Of a stretch of DNA of 64,000 nt, positions 49,251-63,499 are shown piece after piece. The stretch's first letter is position 1. The number at the start of each line of letters is the position of its first letter. The DNA is from Aspidiotus rigidus (lineage: Eukaryota > Arthropoda > Insecta > Hemiptera > Diaspididae): the NCBI GenBank assembly GCA_035079385.1, contig JAVHKY010000013.1, forward strand, positions 12,026,001 through 12,090,000, written 5' to 3'. The notes under the pieces are model-generated. The model was not told the origin of the DNA. It saw nothing but the letters and a program-made list of their open reading frames with translations, and did no database searches. The position numbers and the translations under genes were made by a program.

Positions 49251-52007
49251 TCAGCGGTCCCTGTAAATGTCAAAGATGCAATCTTTCTGGCACCAATCGT
49301 GCATGATTTGAGTTTGCCTGTTGTTATGGGAATGACACTCATGATTCATAGGATTGAAAACGTAGAACGAGAAGAGGAATCAATTCCAACGTTGAGTGTG
49401 GTAACCAAAGTGGAGCTGTAATGACGTAGGCTGTGATTATTTTCCCGACCCAAACCAGAGATTAAAGCGAGGGAATTTAATCTTTTTTAATCAATTGTTT
49501 GATCCACACACTTCACGTTCCAGTACTGTTGTGTTTTCTTTACTGCCGCGAACTGCTGTTCCCCGTGCAACAATATTATCAATAGAATTGACAGGAATAA
49601 AAATTTTTCTTTATTGAATAGAAAATAATTTATCTATAATAATTCAAAAAAACCTTATCAGCACATACTTTATATCAAGAGAATACAATAATTAAATTTT
49701 GTACACAACATTCGACAAAAGAAATAAAATAATATAATTATGGAGGAAGAGAAAAAAAAAAAAAAAAGAAAATACATCAAAACAAGTAATGATCATGTTC
49801 ACAAAAATATGAACTAATTTCTATAACCTACAATAATATTCTTATAATTATAACAATATCGAATAAAAAATAATGAATAAACGCAAGAAGAAGGGGAGAA
49901 AAAGAGAGAAAAATACAGTAAGAAAGACGTATACAAAATGCAAAACAACAAAATAAACAAAATGCTAGTTTGTAAAAATCGACGTTTTTAAGTACGCGAT
50001 GCGTAGTTTAGTTTTCTCGTATTATCGTAACTTTTTGAGAATAATACAGTAAATTATTTCGAGTGAATGAAACGCGCGTATTTCCTTGCAAGAAATACAT
50101 TAAAATACATAATATACTGTACACTCCGAACGTACGGATAAAACGATTTCGTCAAAAATGAGATAAGTCGTGACAAATCTTAAAATGATTATGCGTCCAT
50201 ATTTACTAACGAGAATATATAAATAAAACTAATTATTTTTCGACCCTTCAAGTCGCAATATTCCAAATATATTTATACATAATATTACTTTGTACATACA
50301 CACAGACCCTACTCTCTATTTTATTTACATTAAACCTACGATTTTCCTATTGAGGGAGAGAAGAAAAAGAAAAAAGAAAAAAATACAAAATTTATTTTCA
50401 CAGGATGTTACACAATTTTACACCATTACTGTATTGCCTTGCGAAAAAGCTCGAATAGTTGAATATTTTTTATAACTAACGAGTAAGATTCGATAACTTT
50501 GACCAGACCCAACAATAATAATTAAAATTACAGTATTTGAACTTCGTCACGGAATGTATGATATTGTTCATTTTAAAGTCAATACAAGCGTGTGAAAAGA
50601 TCAAAAAATAGAAATCTCGCACAATTCAACAACAATTATAATGGCGTAATGAAAATCAATGCCGCTATCGTTTATTCGCTATATATTATGTTTTATAAGT
50701 AATTAAAACAAGAACGATAAAAGTACAGTACATTCTATCACATTTCATCATTTCTCTAACGAAGAACATACTGTATGAGTACATTCTGAAGGTACATGAA
50801 AGAAATTTTCAAATCGATAGGTCACGCATACATAAATTAAGTTACTTGAAAAAAAAAAAAAAAAGAAAAAAGGATAAGTTAAATAAGAATAAAACACGAC
50901 GCGACTAAACATTAGAGGCATCTTAAATTATTAAAAAATTATTATAAAAATAAGTTCCATGTATTAATCGCTGACAAATACAGAAATAGGTTTGTATCTT
51001 GTTAACCGTGTTGTTAATTAGAAAGAAAAAAAAGTTTAATTTCGTGTAAATTGGTAACTTCTACAAGAAGGATAAAAATGCTCAAGATTAAAAAAAAAAA
51101 GTAATGCATTTACAGATATTGTGAGAACAAACTTTGGTAACTACCGTTCTACGGAAAAGTAAATTCACAAATTTAAAAATTACTTTAAAAATTATATTGA
51201 AGAAAAAGTTTTCCTATCATTTCTGAAACATGGCACAAGAAACCCTACATTTTTGATTCTGATATTTTCTATAAATATTCAATCTTGGTCTCTTAATCCT
51301 TTAATTATTTCATACGTACATGCTCGGAAATTACATAAAAATAAACGAGAGAAATAAAATTGACTTAAATACGAGCTAAAAATAATATTCCCGGACTAAT
51401 CGCACCTTTTCACATTACAAATCTTTATGATAATAATATTACGAATACAATAATTCGTAAGTTCAACTGAATATTATACTGAAATAATTGAATTAGACGA
51501 AAAAAAGAGAAAAGTTTATAGTTGAAAGTGATAAAAAATACATAAAACCAGCCTGAGCCACCGAATCGATAATTTATAAACCATTATTATAAACGCCATC
51601 GTGGGAAATATGTAATTACTTTAGACCCAGTTTCACGAGATGAAAAGAAAAAAAGTCATTACTGAATTAATCGAAAGACATATGCATTCAATATTAATAA
51701 CTAAAGAAATTGTGAATAATAGAAAAAAAAAAAAAAAAAATTAAAATCATTATTATTATTATACATACGCGCGTAAAAAATATCAATATAAAAGAAGTCA
51801 AATTACCGCTCCTAACGAACACAGGCATGGGGCCACAAGCGATGCGGAGGACAACTATAACCAACGCAGCGACTGATTCTCTTTTTCAAAATATAGGAGA
51901 GGAGAGGAGAATTATGATTAGGTCCTAGGTACTATTTAAATTTTAAAAATACGTACAAAAAATCATCCATCTTTCTATTTCTCTTTTTGCAAATGCCGTC
52001 ACACGGA
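49251..52007. other. AT-rich region, probable 3' UTR of transporter C
   Basis: No gene. The A+T-rich, stop-filled DNA directly downstream (lower coordinates) of the transporter stop at 52008 fits a long 3' UTR, perhaps to about 49600, where TTTATT (AATAAA on minus) occurs. A short plus frame ends at 49421; see findings. Confidence 0.35.
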
Positions 52008-55000
52008 TCACACCATGTTATTCATATTATTCATACTATTAGCCGAGTTGGTGACAATACGTTTTTTGGTACTGCCGACACTGCCATTTTTCGTATTCCT
52101 CTTCTTCTTCTTGCCGCGTTTCGTCTTACCGCTAAGCTCGTCCTGTATTTGTTGAAGCGATTTGTTTTTGGTTTCCGGTACTAGGAACCACACGAACAGC
52201 GTACCGAGTAAGCAATTACCCGCGAATATCCAAATGGTGATACCCATCTTCAGTTCATCGACGAGCGGATGGAAGCCTTTAACCACGAAAAATTCCAACA
52301 CCGAGGCCAGAATACAAACGACACCCAGCGCTACGCCTTTCGCCTCCGGAGAGAATAGCTCGCCCATCATGATTCCGGGTATGGGTCCGAAGCCCAATGA
52401 GAACACACTAATGTATACAGATAAAGTGACTAAGGGCACCCACGAGACCTCCGACACGTCGACTTCGTGTTCCTTCGCCCAGAAGAACAATCCCAACACC
52501 AGAAGACAAATGGCCATCACACTATCGCTGACTAATAATAAAACACGACGTCCGGCTCGGTCGACGAGCAGCCCGGACGCGTACGTCATCACCACCTGCA
52601 TCACTCCGATGACGATGGTCGACACCTCGGCTGAGATGTTGGTGCCGCCGGCTTCGAAAATTTTTTGAGCGTAAAATATCACAACATTGATTCCGGAGAA
52701 AGACAGAAAACTAAGCAGTCCCATGACCGCGATGGTGGCTCTGATTACAGCGCGACTAGTAAATAAGACTTTGAACGATTGCTGGCGTTTCTTTTCTTCG
52801 TCAATTTGTTCTTGAATGTCGTCCAGTTCACCCATTATGTCGTAATCCGGACCTCGTAGAATTATGAGAGCGCGTTCCGCCTCTTTTCTGCAAAGAAAAT
52901 AAAATATTAGGCATCTTTCAAAGTATGCTGACAGCTGGGATCAGAAAAGTATCGATTCGAAAAATACAATGCAGTTCAACACCTACGACAAAATAGGCCG
53001 CGTACACCTTTAGCCCTTTAGCTATACTTCGCACGTCTACGACGAAAAGCTCATCTTTTCATTCGACAAACGTGTGGGTTTTCGAACGAGATCCAATATA
53101 TCTCGCAGGGAATGTGTCGTCGACAGTTCATCTCGTAGTATTTTGAATTCTAATGAGCTGTACGTACTCTGTGGTACGCGGACTACATTTCTTCTTTCTT
53201 TCTTTCAGAAAGTCGAACGTACCTTTTGTTTTTACGTAGTAGATACCACGGCGTTTCCGGAGCAACGATCAGGAATAGGACGGCGAACACAATCGGCACC
53301 CCGAGACAGCACGCGTTCAATGTGAAATAGCTGACGAACGGTCCGATCAAATACACATACAATATACCTAGGGTAACCATCAATTGGATGTACGATCCCA
53401 ATTCACCTGGAAAATTAAATAAAAGCACGAAACCGTGAGCGTGATATTGACGACATCTTCGTATTTTCGTTTTACATCAACACTATATTATATTAATCTA
53501 AATTGAAATCTTTCATCCGTCTCGGCGTCGAGATGTACCCCTTCGGGCATTCGTTGATTAATGGCAGAGCCCATCGATAGCTTAGCCGGTATACCTATTC
53601 ACAGTCGCGAGAATCAGGGCACCGTCCGATCGCGAGAAATTTATGTCAACTAGGAAGACAATATTACGAACTCTGAAAGACGATAATTTACTCGAGATTT
53701 TCTCCTGTTCACCCGAGCATCTGAAGCGTAAAAGGTAAGGTTGTATTTTTCTTCCGTTAGTACAAGAAGAAAGATACCAGGCAACTCAAAATTAAAGCGG
53801 GTAATAAATTGACACCTCATTTCGTTGATTGTAAATTCCCTTTTTTATGGCTAATATGTAGAAATGGATGACGAGAAAGTGGATAGGGACCTCGAGAGAT
53901 TAGTGTAAGAAGAAAAACATCAACGGAAATTCGACTTTATTACCTGACCTTTTGAATTATTAATGCTCTAATAAAGTAGAGGAGGGAGGTTTAGACAGAT
54001 TTACAAGTGAAGAAGCAAGAGAATATTGAGACAATATTCAAGGAGAAAGGCACATACGACAAGAGCACTGGACTTTTACAGCGTCTCCTCAGGACTTTTA
54101 TCCTCGTTTGGTTAATCTAAAAGCTCCTAGTTTTTAGTAACGTGGAAAAAACCTCAAGTTTCGCCTTCCTCCTTATCTTTTGGAATATGCAACTTGTTTG
54201 TCGACGTAGAAAAAGAAGCAGAAGAATATTGAGACACTATTCAAAGTGAAGACACTCTTTTTAAACTAAGACATTAAAACAGGAGATAAAATGGGGCTCC
54301 ATATGTGACAGGGCCCTTAGGGTTAACGAAAAGATACCACGTTTTTTAGCTTTTAATTGACAAATAACAAACGAGTTATCAACAAATATTAAAGTTAAGT
54401 AGGATTTAAATCGATAAGATATATGCAGCAGGCAATGAGATCAAAATGAAGAAGAAACTATTCATAAATTTATTTACAGAAAATTTTCAAAATAAAAGTA
54501 ATGTTTTAACTCTAAGGGCCCCAGTCCATTGAAAGGTCACATATTGTACAGAATTAAGTCTCCAGCTAAATGAAAAAATCAAAATTAATAATATATAAAA
54601 GAATCTACCAATTAAAATATTACTAATAAATCGATTTCCTCAAATTAAGAACGTAAGATCAAGGTAAAATTAATGATTTAATTAGGCAATATTAATTTAT
54701 TAAATAAAAATTTAAAAATTCAATTCAATTGGAACCCGAATGATAGTTTTAATTTTTTTCATTCAATTTTATACGTTCGATATAATAAATAATATACTTG
54801 GTAGATTCATTTTTATAATTAGTTATTTTTAATTATTTACAAAATCATTATTATTTATTTAATTGATAGTTTTCTAAATTATTAATAAATATTTTAATTT
54901 TAATATTTTTTTCTTCCTTGAAAAATGTTGAGGGAAAAATGTTAAATTGGTTCAAATAATAATATAATATGTAAAATTAATCATTATTCAATCATTACTG

Positions 55001-58000
55001 AAATTAAAATTTACGAATTAGTTTTATACGGGCTATTATCCAATTTTCATCTTATGATATTTTATTAATTTCAATATTCTTTATTATAGTTAATAATTAT
55101 TTATTTAGTTAAAATTAATAATATTAATTTGTCAAATTGAAGGTTCAATAATAAATTAAAATTTATTTTAGTACATTATATTTTTACCTAACAAATAATA
55201 TATTGTCAATTTTAAAATATTTTCGATTAAAATTTAAAAATTAAATTCAATATCATTTCAATATTGAATCTCAATTCAATTGGAACCAGAATGATAATTT
55301 TAATTTTTTTATTCAATTTTACGTTCGATATAATAAATAATATAATTAGTAAATTCATGTTTATAATTAGTAATTTTTAATTATTTACAAAATCATTATA
55401 TTTATTCAATTAATAGTTTTCTAAATTATTAATAAATATTTTAATTTTAATATTTTTTTCTTCCTTAGAAAATGTTGAGCGAAAAATGTTCAATTGGTTC
55501 AAATAATAATATTATGTAAAATTAATCATTATTCAATTATCACTGAAATTAAAATTTACGAATTAGTTTTATACTGGCTATTATCCAATTTTCATCTTAT
55601 GATATTTTATTAATTTCAATATTCTTCATTATGGTTCAACTTAGATTGTCAATTTTAAAATATTTTCGATAAAAATTTAAAAATTAAATTCAATATCATT
55701 TCAATATTGAATCTCAATTCAACTGGAACCAGAATGATAATTTTAATTTTTTTATTCAATTTTACGTTCGATATAATACATAATATAATTAGTAAATTCA
55801 TGTTTATAATTAGTAATTTTTAATTATTTACAAAATCATTATATTTATTTAATTAATAGTTTTCTAAATTATTAATAAACATTCTAATTTCAATATTTTC
55901 TCTTCCTTGAAAAGTATTGAGGGAGAAATGTTATTAGATTGGTCCAAGTAATAATAAATTTATGTAAAATGAATCATTATTCAATTATAAATGAAATTAA
56001 AATTTACGAATTAGTTTTATACTGGCTATTATCCAATTTTCATCTTATGATATTTTATTAATTTCAATATTCTTCATTATAGTTCAACTTAGATTGTAAA
56101 TTTTATAATATTTTTGAAAAATTTACATTCATATTAATGGTACAAAGAAATAACCAAGAAAAGAAATTATCATTAATAAAATTAATATGGTAAAACCAGA
56201 ATATCATATTTTTATATTTAGAAAATTTAGAAAATTTTTTAAATTATAATCTTTATTATTTTTTTCAATTTTCTTAATAAACCATACATAAATAAAATTG
56301 AAATAGATATTATATGAAATTATTTGTGTATTATTTTCTATTTAATAAACAAATGGCTGCACTTACGTTCCAGTTCTACCGTTCGCGTAGAATAACGTCA
56401 TCAAAGAGTAGAAAAATAAACGTAATGCAGCCATCAGCTGGAGACTTCACTCCACAAAATATGGAGTTGTATTATACCTCCCGTCTTAGTGTCTTATCTA
56501 AACTAGGTCAGAGTCCCTTCCTCCTGTGGACCACGATTCACCGAACGGAAAGGGCGAGGAACGGTGGAAACTTTCCCCAAATAACGCCTCATGAGGAAGG
56601 AGCTCGATAAACCATTTCAACCGTCAATTTAAATTCTTTGGAAGTCTTGGTCGAAATTTGATTGATATTTTTTGAAATTGACATCAGACCGACATGATCG
56701 ACTCCATATATGATACATCAATTTCAGGTCGATTTCGAATCGGTTTGTAGTTCTGACCTTGAATCAAGGAACGTCACCAAAAGTCTCGACCCAATTTGGT
56801 GATTTGAACTTGACCCGGAGGAGTATTTTCAACCAAGACTATCTCATGGCCAGACTTATTCTGAGCTATCCGGGCTACATTCTCAGAAAAGGTCCGCGTT
56901 CACATTCGTGACATCATCATGGGTCTTGACTCAATTTAGTAACTTGAACTAGACCCAGAGGAGTATTTTTAAACGGAGACTACTTATGTTCAGATTTATT
57001 TCGAGCTATAAAAATTAAATTCTCAGAAAAAGTCCGCGTTCACATTCGTGACGTCGCCAACGGTCTTGACTTAATTCAGGAACTTGTATAGACCCCGAGG
57101 AGCTATTTGGACTCAGACTGCTCATGTCCGAACTCATTTCGATCCTCAGAAAACATCCGCATTCACCTCTGTGACGTAATCAATGGTCTGCATCAGGGAC
57201 TTGAAAAAAAATTGGCGCTATGAACCTCAAAAGACGTGGGCCCCGAGGAAAGTCAAGCCCTCAACCTTCGATTCAGGTTTTCTCTTCCGGGCTACAACCG
57301 ACACGAGCGAGACCCAGAAGAGGATTTTAGATTAAGGTCCTTCAATTCAAGATCATGTCTACATCCATCTAATTACCAGTAGTCGACTCAATATCGACGT
57401 CGACAATTAGTCGATGGAACAAAATAAGCGGCCGATTTTGGAGTCGATTTCCAATCATTTTGAGTGTATTTACAGATAATATTAAGCGGAACTAAATCGA
57501 CTCATCAAAATGAGTAAATTTGGAATCGACCAGGATCATCAGGCTTCACTCCTGCAATTTCATCATCTTCTGGTTAATCTGACAGTTTTTGCCGAAAAGC
57601 TTCAAGTTTTTTCTTCCTTCCTAGTTGACAGGAAGAAACATTGACCAACCTGATTGCTCATATATTCATCAAAGTTTTTGAATAGCGCCTAAAAAAAATT
57701 TCTCAAGAACACACCTCAAGAGCAATAGAGAAGAAAATGAAGGAAGATTTTCTGGTCGGGCCAAAGATTGATAAAGGTCATACTGTTGTTCTCCTGGAGT
57801 GGTTGAAGAATGCGAAGAATGAGTAGACTGGGTGACCATTTTTCCTCCCAAAAAAATCCCTCAACTTTTCCAGCCTATAATCTTCAACCTCTTTCCGCTC
57901 AAAAAATGAAAGAAAAAATCACTTCCTACCAGCGGACTTCTTTTTGAAATTTTTTCATCATAGATCCGGCGAATTCCAGAAAATTCCTCGATCTTGGCAA

Positions 58001-59887
58001 AACTCCATGACTCTTACCGGCTTTCAAAAAACTGGTCACCTTGGTACAAGGTTTATGGCGCAGCAAGAGTAAACTCACAATTTCCCTCTTTTTCTACAGA
58101 AGAATGTCGTCCCTCCCCCCTCCTTAAATTATACGGTCCACAAAAAAAAAAAAAAAAAAACAATAAATTTCGAACATACCTACGATTTAGTTTATAATAT
58201 TTTCCACTACGGTTTCGGTGGAAGACAAACTTCGTGTTGTTCGTGTCATAGAATTTTCGATTAAAAATTCGACTGTGATTATCGAATTTTACGGCTCTTT
58301 GTACGATGAAACTATTCAAGGACATGAACTATAAATGTTCTGTTTGATATGAAATAATTATGTAGTAGCGAATGTTTCGTTATATCATGTAGCGTCATCG
58401 GAAAATGTAGAACACAGATGACAAATGGGTGCGAGAGGAGAATAAATCAAGTAAAACAGGACGTGATTACTGATAATGACGACAAATAAGTGGTAAACGA
58501 TTCGAACACGTCAATTAGCAATTATAATCAGGTTTAAAATTTATGTCGATATCAATATAGGTTTCCACGATTAGTTCGTTCTATACGTATAGTTTGTAAT
58601 GTGTGAAGAAACTGAAACGATGAAAAGGGAAAAAATCGAAAAGATGAGGACTTAAAAAAAAAAAAAAGTGATTTTCGTGGTCTTTCTCTCGTACACCAAC
58701 AAAATAGAAAACACAATGCAGAAATAGACATCTCTTACAATAGGAGGCTGAAAAATTTTCCTAGAAAACCACTTCGAAAAAATCTCCATCGACACCTCAC
58801 ATCCGTAACTAACGGAATGTCGACTTAATCATACTAAAATTCCAACCGCCTCCCCCTTCTATACCATAATTACGCCACTGACAAGATTGAATAATTTTTC
58901 AATTGACAAAATTAATTGTTTCTCTCCCTTCTTCGCGGGTGAAGGATCCACTTTTTACTTTTTCTGTGATTTTTCAAAAGGACATAAGTTTTAAAACGAG
59001 GGTCAGACTTATTTTCAGCAAATAGTTCAAATATATCTATTAGAACTATAGATAGTTCCAAAGGAATCTTCAGTTCAATTACTATTTTGACACGTTTCAT
59101 GTCTTCCCTGAAGTTTCCTGAATCCTAGCCCTTAATTCCAAAATTTGTAAGTAGTTCACACCAGTCCCTCCAGTTCCTCCTCCCAATCCCAGAACGAAAC
59201 CCTCGACATGATTCTGAAAACCTGCGAGTTCCACAAGTTCACTACTACCCTTAATAATCCTGTATACGGTATACCTTCTCTTCTTTCATGATAAACTATG
59301 ACGTCATCAGCCAGAACCCCGAGACTCGCACCAATGATCGTAAATAAGGTAATTTACTGGTAGGCATGAGAGCTCCGATCTTCATTTGTTTAGCTCTGCC
59401 CATTCCTCCTCCCCCCCCCAGCCCAATCTGTTTTCAGTCTCTTTGAGTGAAGCTTTTGTTCCAGAGCTACATATCCTAATCTCCAATACGAAATTTTGAA
59501 AATGAATTCACTTACCTCGAATTGAGACCTCGGCGATTTCGCCGATGTACATAGGAATAGTGGCAGTAACCGCGCCGATGACGCCGCCGCCGATAAATCG
59601 CGCGATCATCAGCATCAATACAGATTTTCCGAACATGATCATCAACCACGAAATGACGAACGGTATGGCCAACGAAGCGATAGCGTATTTGCGCCCGATA
59701 AAATCGGCGCCCCAGCTGGCCGGCAACGAGCCGAATATGGCACCGATCGCGATAATCGAACCAATCCACGAGCCTTCGGCTTCGGTGATCACGGGACCGT
59801 CGCCTGCAGTCGTTTCGTTCTTTAATTTCGGTATCACCGGTGACGTCCATGCCAATATGGTGCCTACAGCGAAGGGACCGATGGTAG
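52008..59887 (-). CDS. Tret1: SLC2-type facilitated trehalose/sugar transporter, Tret1-like, paralog C (first exon uncertain)
   Basis: Three sure exons on the minus strand: 59887-59516, 53406-53223 and 52887-52008, with good splice sites and matching phases (1, 1, 2), 478 codons plus stop. Motifs: FAVGTILAWTSPVIPKL (helix 1), DFIGRKY, MYIGEIAEVSIRG, LGSYIQLMVTLGILYVY, PETPWYLL, FLSFSGINVVIFYAQKIFE (helix 7, canonical SGIN), DRAGRR, GFGPIPGIMMGELFSPEAKG and VPETKNKSLQQIQDEL, then a Lys/Arg- and Asn/Met-rich tail (KKKKRN...NSMNNMNNMV). Uptake of trehalose or hexose across the plasma membrane is the family role. It has fewer introns than A and B, so it is a more distant relative. The exon for the cytosolic N-terminus lies upstream; a candidate is at 63451-63499. 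Introns are 6.1 kb and at least 3.5 kb. Confidence 0.9.
54300..54545. mobile_element. Possible decayed MITE
   Basis: Inverted ends ATATGTGAC + GGGCCCTTAGGGTTAA (about 54300-54325) and the inverse TTAACTCTAAGGGCCCC + GTCACATAT (about 54508-54544), with about 13 bases inserted in one arm. In the large intron of transporter C. Confidence 0.5.
54690..56110. repeat. Very AT-rich three-copy tandem repeat
   Basis: Copies begin with CAATTCAA(T/C)TGGAACC at 54721, 55272 and 55715 and share TTTTACGTTCGATATAATA, AGTTTTCTAAATTATTAATA, TTTTTCTTCCTT and GGCTATTATCCAATTTTCAT. Copies 2 and 3 are the closest pair. No coding frame, in the intron of transporter C. Confidence 0.85.
56740..57205. repeat. Tandem repeat, unit about 140 bp
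   Basis: About three and a half units with GTCT(T/C)GAC.CAATT, GACCC(A/G)GAGGAGTATTTT, TCTCAGAAAA(A/G)GTCCGCG and CACATTCGTGAC at spacings near 140, 141 and 122. Confidence 0.85.
57206..59515. other. Rest of the large intron of transporter C
   Basis: No gene or bounded element recognised. Confidence 0.35.
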
Positions 59888-61719
59888 CTGTAACAGAGGG
59901 AAACATAGACGTAAAAATTAACAACGTGACTGTCGTAAATTCACACCCACACACGAGCGCAAAAAGCTTCGGTGGAAGGCGAGTATCTCTTTAGGCAGGA
60001 AAAAGAAAATTATACGAAAAAGTAAGATTTTGATAGCTCTGAGCTCGAGTCTTTTGGTAATATTTTTTCGAATATAATAATTGTGGTAACAGTTGGTGGC
60101 CCAAGATTTTGCGACCTTCCTAAAACAGTTATTTCACCTTATTGAGAAAATTCGCGTGTGCATAAAGGCCCACGCTCTGTTTCTAAACAAACGGTATTAA
60201 TTCAACGTAATCCTGATGGTTACTGTATAATGTGCGGCTTCGACGAGAGAGGAAACGTTAGCGTAATCGAGTCGAGCCGACAATTGGTTACAATGGAGCA
60301 CGAATGAAAGACGCTGAGGATAGTCTACATTAATACACAATTCGCCAGCCTTTATTTCCTTTCCAACCTTGACCGTCTCGAATTAAAAGTAAAATATTAC
60401 GTCTTGTCTCCTCCAGCGGAGGATAAGACCGGCGTGTAAGCGTCGTTTATTGGTCGGCATTTTCGTCTCGAATCAATTAAGAAACGAGATTCCGCAGAAT
60501 CACGATTAAAGCGTAAAATTTAAATCCCGCACTCGAGTACGCGTGAAAGACGTCGAATGTTGAAACAATTACGAAAGATTAGAGAGACTTGGATGAATTT
60601 TTTCATGAAATTAAAAGTGGTTAGAGGGAATAATTGAAGTCATCATTAATGCTGGAAAAGATGCTATCTCATCCTACTCCCTCTATAATTATAATTATTT
60701 GAACACGTAGAACATTGAAGATCATCTTCGAATGACCTGCCAACTTTGCTATCACTCAGTCTGAAAACCTAACCTCACGTAAAAACTCGAGAAAATACGC
60801 AGCCTAAATCTTTACAGAGAAAAAGCGTTCAGATTAAATAGAAGAGGTGGGAAGATGGTTGAACTGAAACTGAAAGCGAGACCGACAAAGCGACGTACCA
60901 GAGAGCAGGGCGATATCGTCAAGTCTTCGCCAAGTTTCAATTGAAAAAGAGAGAGGGAAACAGAGAGCTGACCTTGAGATAGAGTAAGAAGGTGATATAA
61001 GGAGTGACGTCATTAGAATATGAAATCTTCAGAGCGTCACCTCGCAATTGTGATTGGAGAGTAGAGAATACAGATGGCTGACCTTTTCGGAAGACTCGGA
61101 AAAATTCCAAGTCGTAAATTATACTGACTCAAGAACAGAGGGAGGAGATAGATAATAGAGCCGTACACTTCGATAAGACTGGATCGTCAATTTGTGAAAG
61201 AAAACACATCATATTTAAGCTAATCACAGCAAGAACACTCGATAATATGCAATTAATGACCATTTGTGTACGTAAGCAAAGTCACTGAAGAGAAGAAGTT
61301 TTTCCAAGAGTTCATCTTTTTGTTTACAACTTCATAGACTTTTTCGGGCTAATAGTGACAAACCCTTAGGCGACCACTAAGCAGGCCTGAAGGGGGTAAA
61401 GCGCTGGAAGTTGAAGGATTTATATACTATTTTCGAGTTGTTTACTCTTACATAAAGAAGAGGATATGGACGAGGAAATACAATGATTTTGGAGGACAGG
61501 ACACGAGAAGAGGTGCGAAGTGTTGAATCATCTGGATGACAGTCATTAAATCACTACCTGAAGAACGGGAATGAACGAGGATGACACGACCAATTCTGAG
61601 ACGAGAGAGCATCACTTCTCAGCGGCAGGAGTTCTTTTAGGGTCTCCCCAGGGTCAAGTAACAGTAATCGTTTTCAAAGATCGTACGTTGGTGAGGTATG
61701 AGCAATCTTGAGCAAAAAG

Positions 61720-63010
61720 GTAGAGTTTCCGGTTGGACTGTCAACGGGTCGAGATTAGTGATCGATATAATATCAATAAAGTCGATCACTGCACCAATAT
61801 TGAAACATCGATTCTGTCGACATTAGAACCACAAAATTTGAAGCTTTTTCCAATTTTATTAGGTCCTAAAAAATAGATGAAATGAAAAGAAAGTCAACAA
61901 TTTGAATTTGCTTGACACCTATCTACCCACTTGAACATTCTATTGATATTCAGGAAAGCTTAATTCCTTAATCCTTGGTAGAGATCTTGGAGACCGATTG
62001 GATCTAGGATCACAATAAACGTACTTAAGAGATAAAAGACGACGGAGAACAACGCGAGGGAGAATGAGGAAGTGAGGTGGATATAGCAATCCCGAGACTT
62101 TTCCCTAGCGAGAGTGGAAAGCCCGTCTGAGTTCTTATATTAATTTACTAAGCAACTAAACATTGGATCTTACGAGGAAGACAGAAGGAAAGCTCATCTC
62201 AAGAAAAATATCGTGTTTCGGAAAGAAAGTTAGAGCTCTTCATCTGTTTCACGATTCTCTCCCCCCCCCCCCATAACGTTTAGCTAACGATAGACCCGCC
62301 TTCCAGGTACAAGTCTCAAGGAGGACCGAGGTATTGCTCCACTCTAGGATGGGGAACTAATTTTTCCCGTCGAGGTGCCACAGGCAACAAGCCTCAAGAA
62401 ACAATAGTAGTTTTCCAAGAATGTATCTGATGCGAGAGGATGGAGTTTCCGGCCGAACTGTCGAACGTATTGTGATCCTGGAGATCGAATCGACTTCGGG
62501 TCGTGATGAAGGGTATTGATGGCATTAAAGATTCTGAAGAACGACGTGAATTACATGCGACGGAGAATGAGTGAGGTAGTGAGGCCAGTATAAAAATCCT
62601 GAGATGGGAAAAGACTACCGGCGTCTTTTGGTAGGAGTGGGAGACGATAGCTTGCTTACCCGTCTGAGTTCTCATTAATCTTGTAGGCGGTTGAACATAC
62701 GGAGAGGACAGAAAAATGGATATGGAGTTCTGGAAAAAAAGTTGAAGTCCTTCATTTACTCCACGATTTTTCTCCCCATAACGTTTAATTTGGTAGAAAA
62801 ATCACGGTAAACGACAGGCAATCGCCTTGGTATCAGCTCTACTCCAGGATGTGGAAAGTGCCGGGTAGCAAGGGTCAAGAAACAGTAACAGTCTACCAAA
62901 AATGTATCTGAAGCGAGAGGGAGGAGTTCCTGGCCGGACTGTCGAACACGTCGAGAACCTGGAGATCGATTCGACCTGGGATCGGGATGAAGGGTACTGA
63001 AGGGAATAAA
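61720..63010. repeat. Diverged tandem repeat, unit about 500 bp
   Basis: GAGTTTCCGG(C/T)..GACTGTC recurs at about 61724, 62444 and 62925. CCCGTCTGAGTTCT occurs at 62124 and 62660; CCATAACGTTTA at 62271 and 62775; CTCCACTCTAGGATG at 62338 and a variant at 62838. A second segment (61437-61560) recurs at 63238-63375. Confidence 0.75.
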
Positions 63011-63450
63011 ATTTGTGGCGTGATCAGGTTGTCTGTAGAGTGATCTTGTAAAGATAAGGGAGAAGAGAGTGGGTCAAGATGTGGTCGAGTCAAGTTAGCC
63101 GAAAAAGACAACGTTAAACACCACTTAATTCAATCGTGGATATTGAACGGAGTTTCTAAGAGATAAGTTGTGGTGAAGACCTGAGAAATGAGTGAGTTTA
63201 ACCTGATCTAATGTAGATCTCGATTTGGAGCCATCAGTGAATTTGAGTTGTTACATAAAGCAGAGGATATGGAAAGTGACAACACACAAGGAAGTACAAC
63301 GATTTTAGAGGACAGAACAAGACAAAAGGTGCGAAATGTTGCATCATCTGGATGATAGCCACTGAATCTGTGAGGTGGGCCTGACTAATTTTGAGACGAG
63401 AGAAGGGATTGTTTCCTCCTAGCAAGAATTCCTGTTCGAGGAAGACTAAC

Positions 63451-63499
63451 CTCCAAGTCTGTTGCGGAAGTGATTCCGGATTGAGAAATTCTGCGCCAT
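63451..63499 (-). CDS. Candidate first coding exon of transporter C
   Basis: Minus-strand AAGGAAATGG start context, 16 codons (MAQNFSIRNHFRNRLG) then a donor G|GTTAGT in phase 1. This is exactly what the acceptor at 59887 needs, and would give a 494-aa protein, a normal Tret1 length. The join would run into ATIGPFAVGT of helix 1. Chance remains likely for so short an exon. Other exons may lie outside the window. Confidence 0.28.

Noticed and set aside
52162..52668. 168-residue plus-strand frame
   Set aside because: Antisense of the last exon of transporter C, whose minus-strand frame carries all family motifs.
54690..56110. Mitochondrial DNA insert (NUMT), suggested by very high AT
   Set aside because: The tandem structure and lack of any recognisable mitochondrial gene argue against it; a search with an insect mitogenome would decide.
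59545..59994. 149-residue plus-strand frame
   Set aside because: Antisense of transporter C exon 59887-59516.
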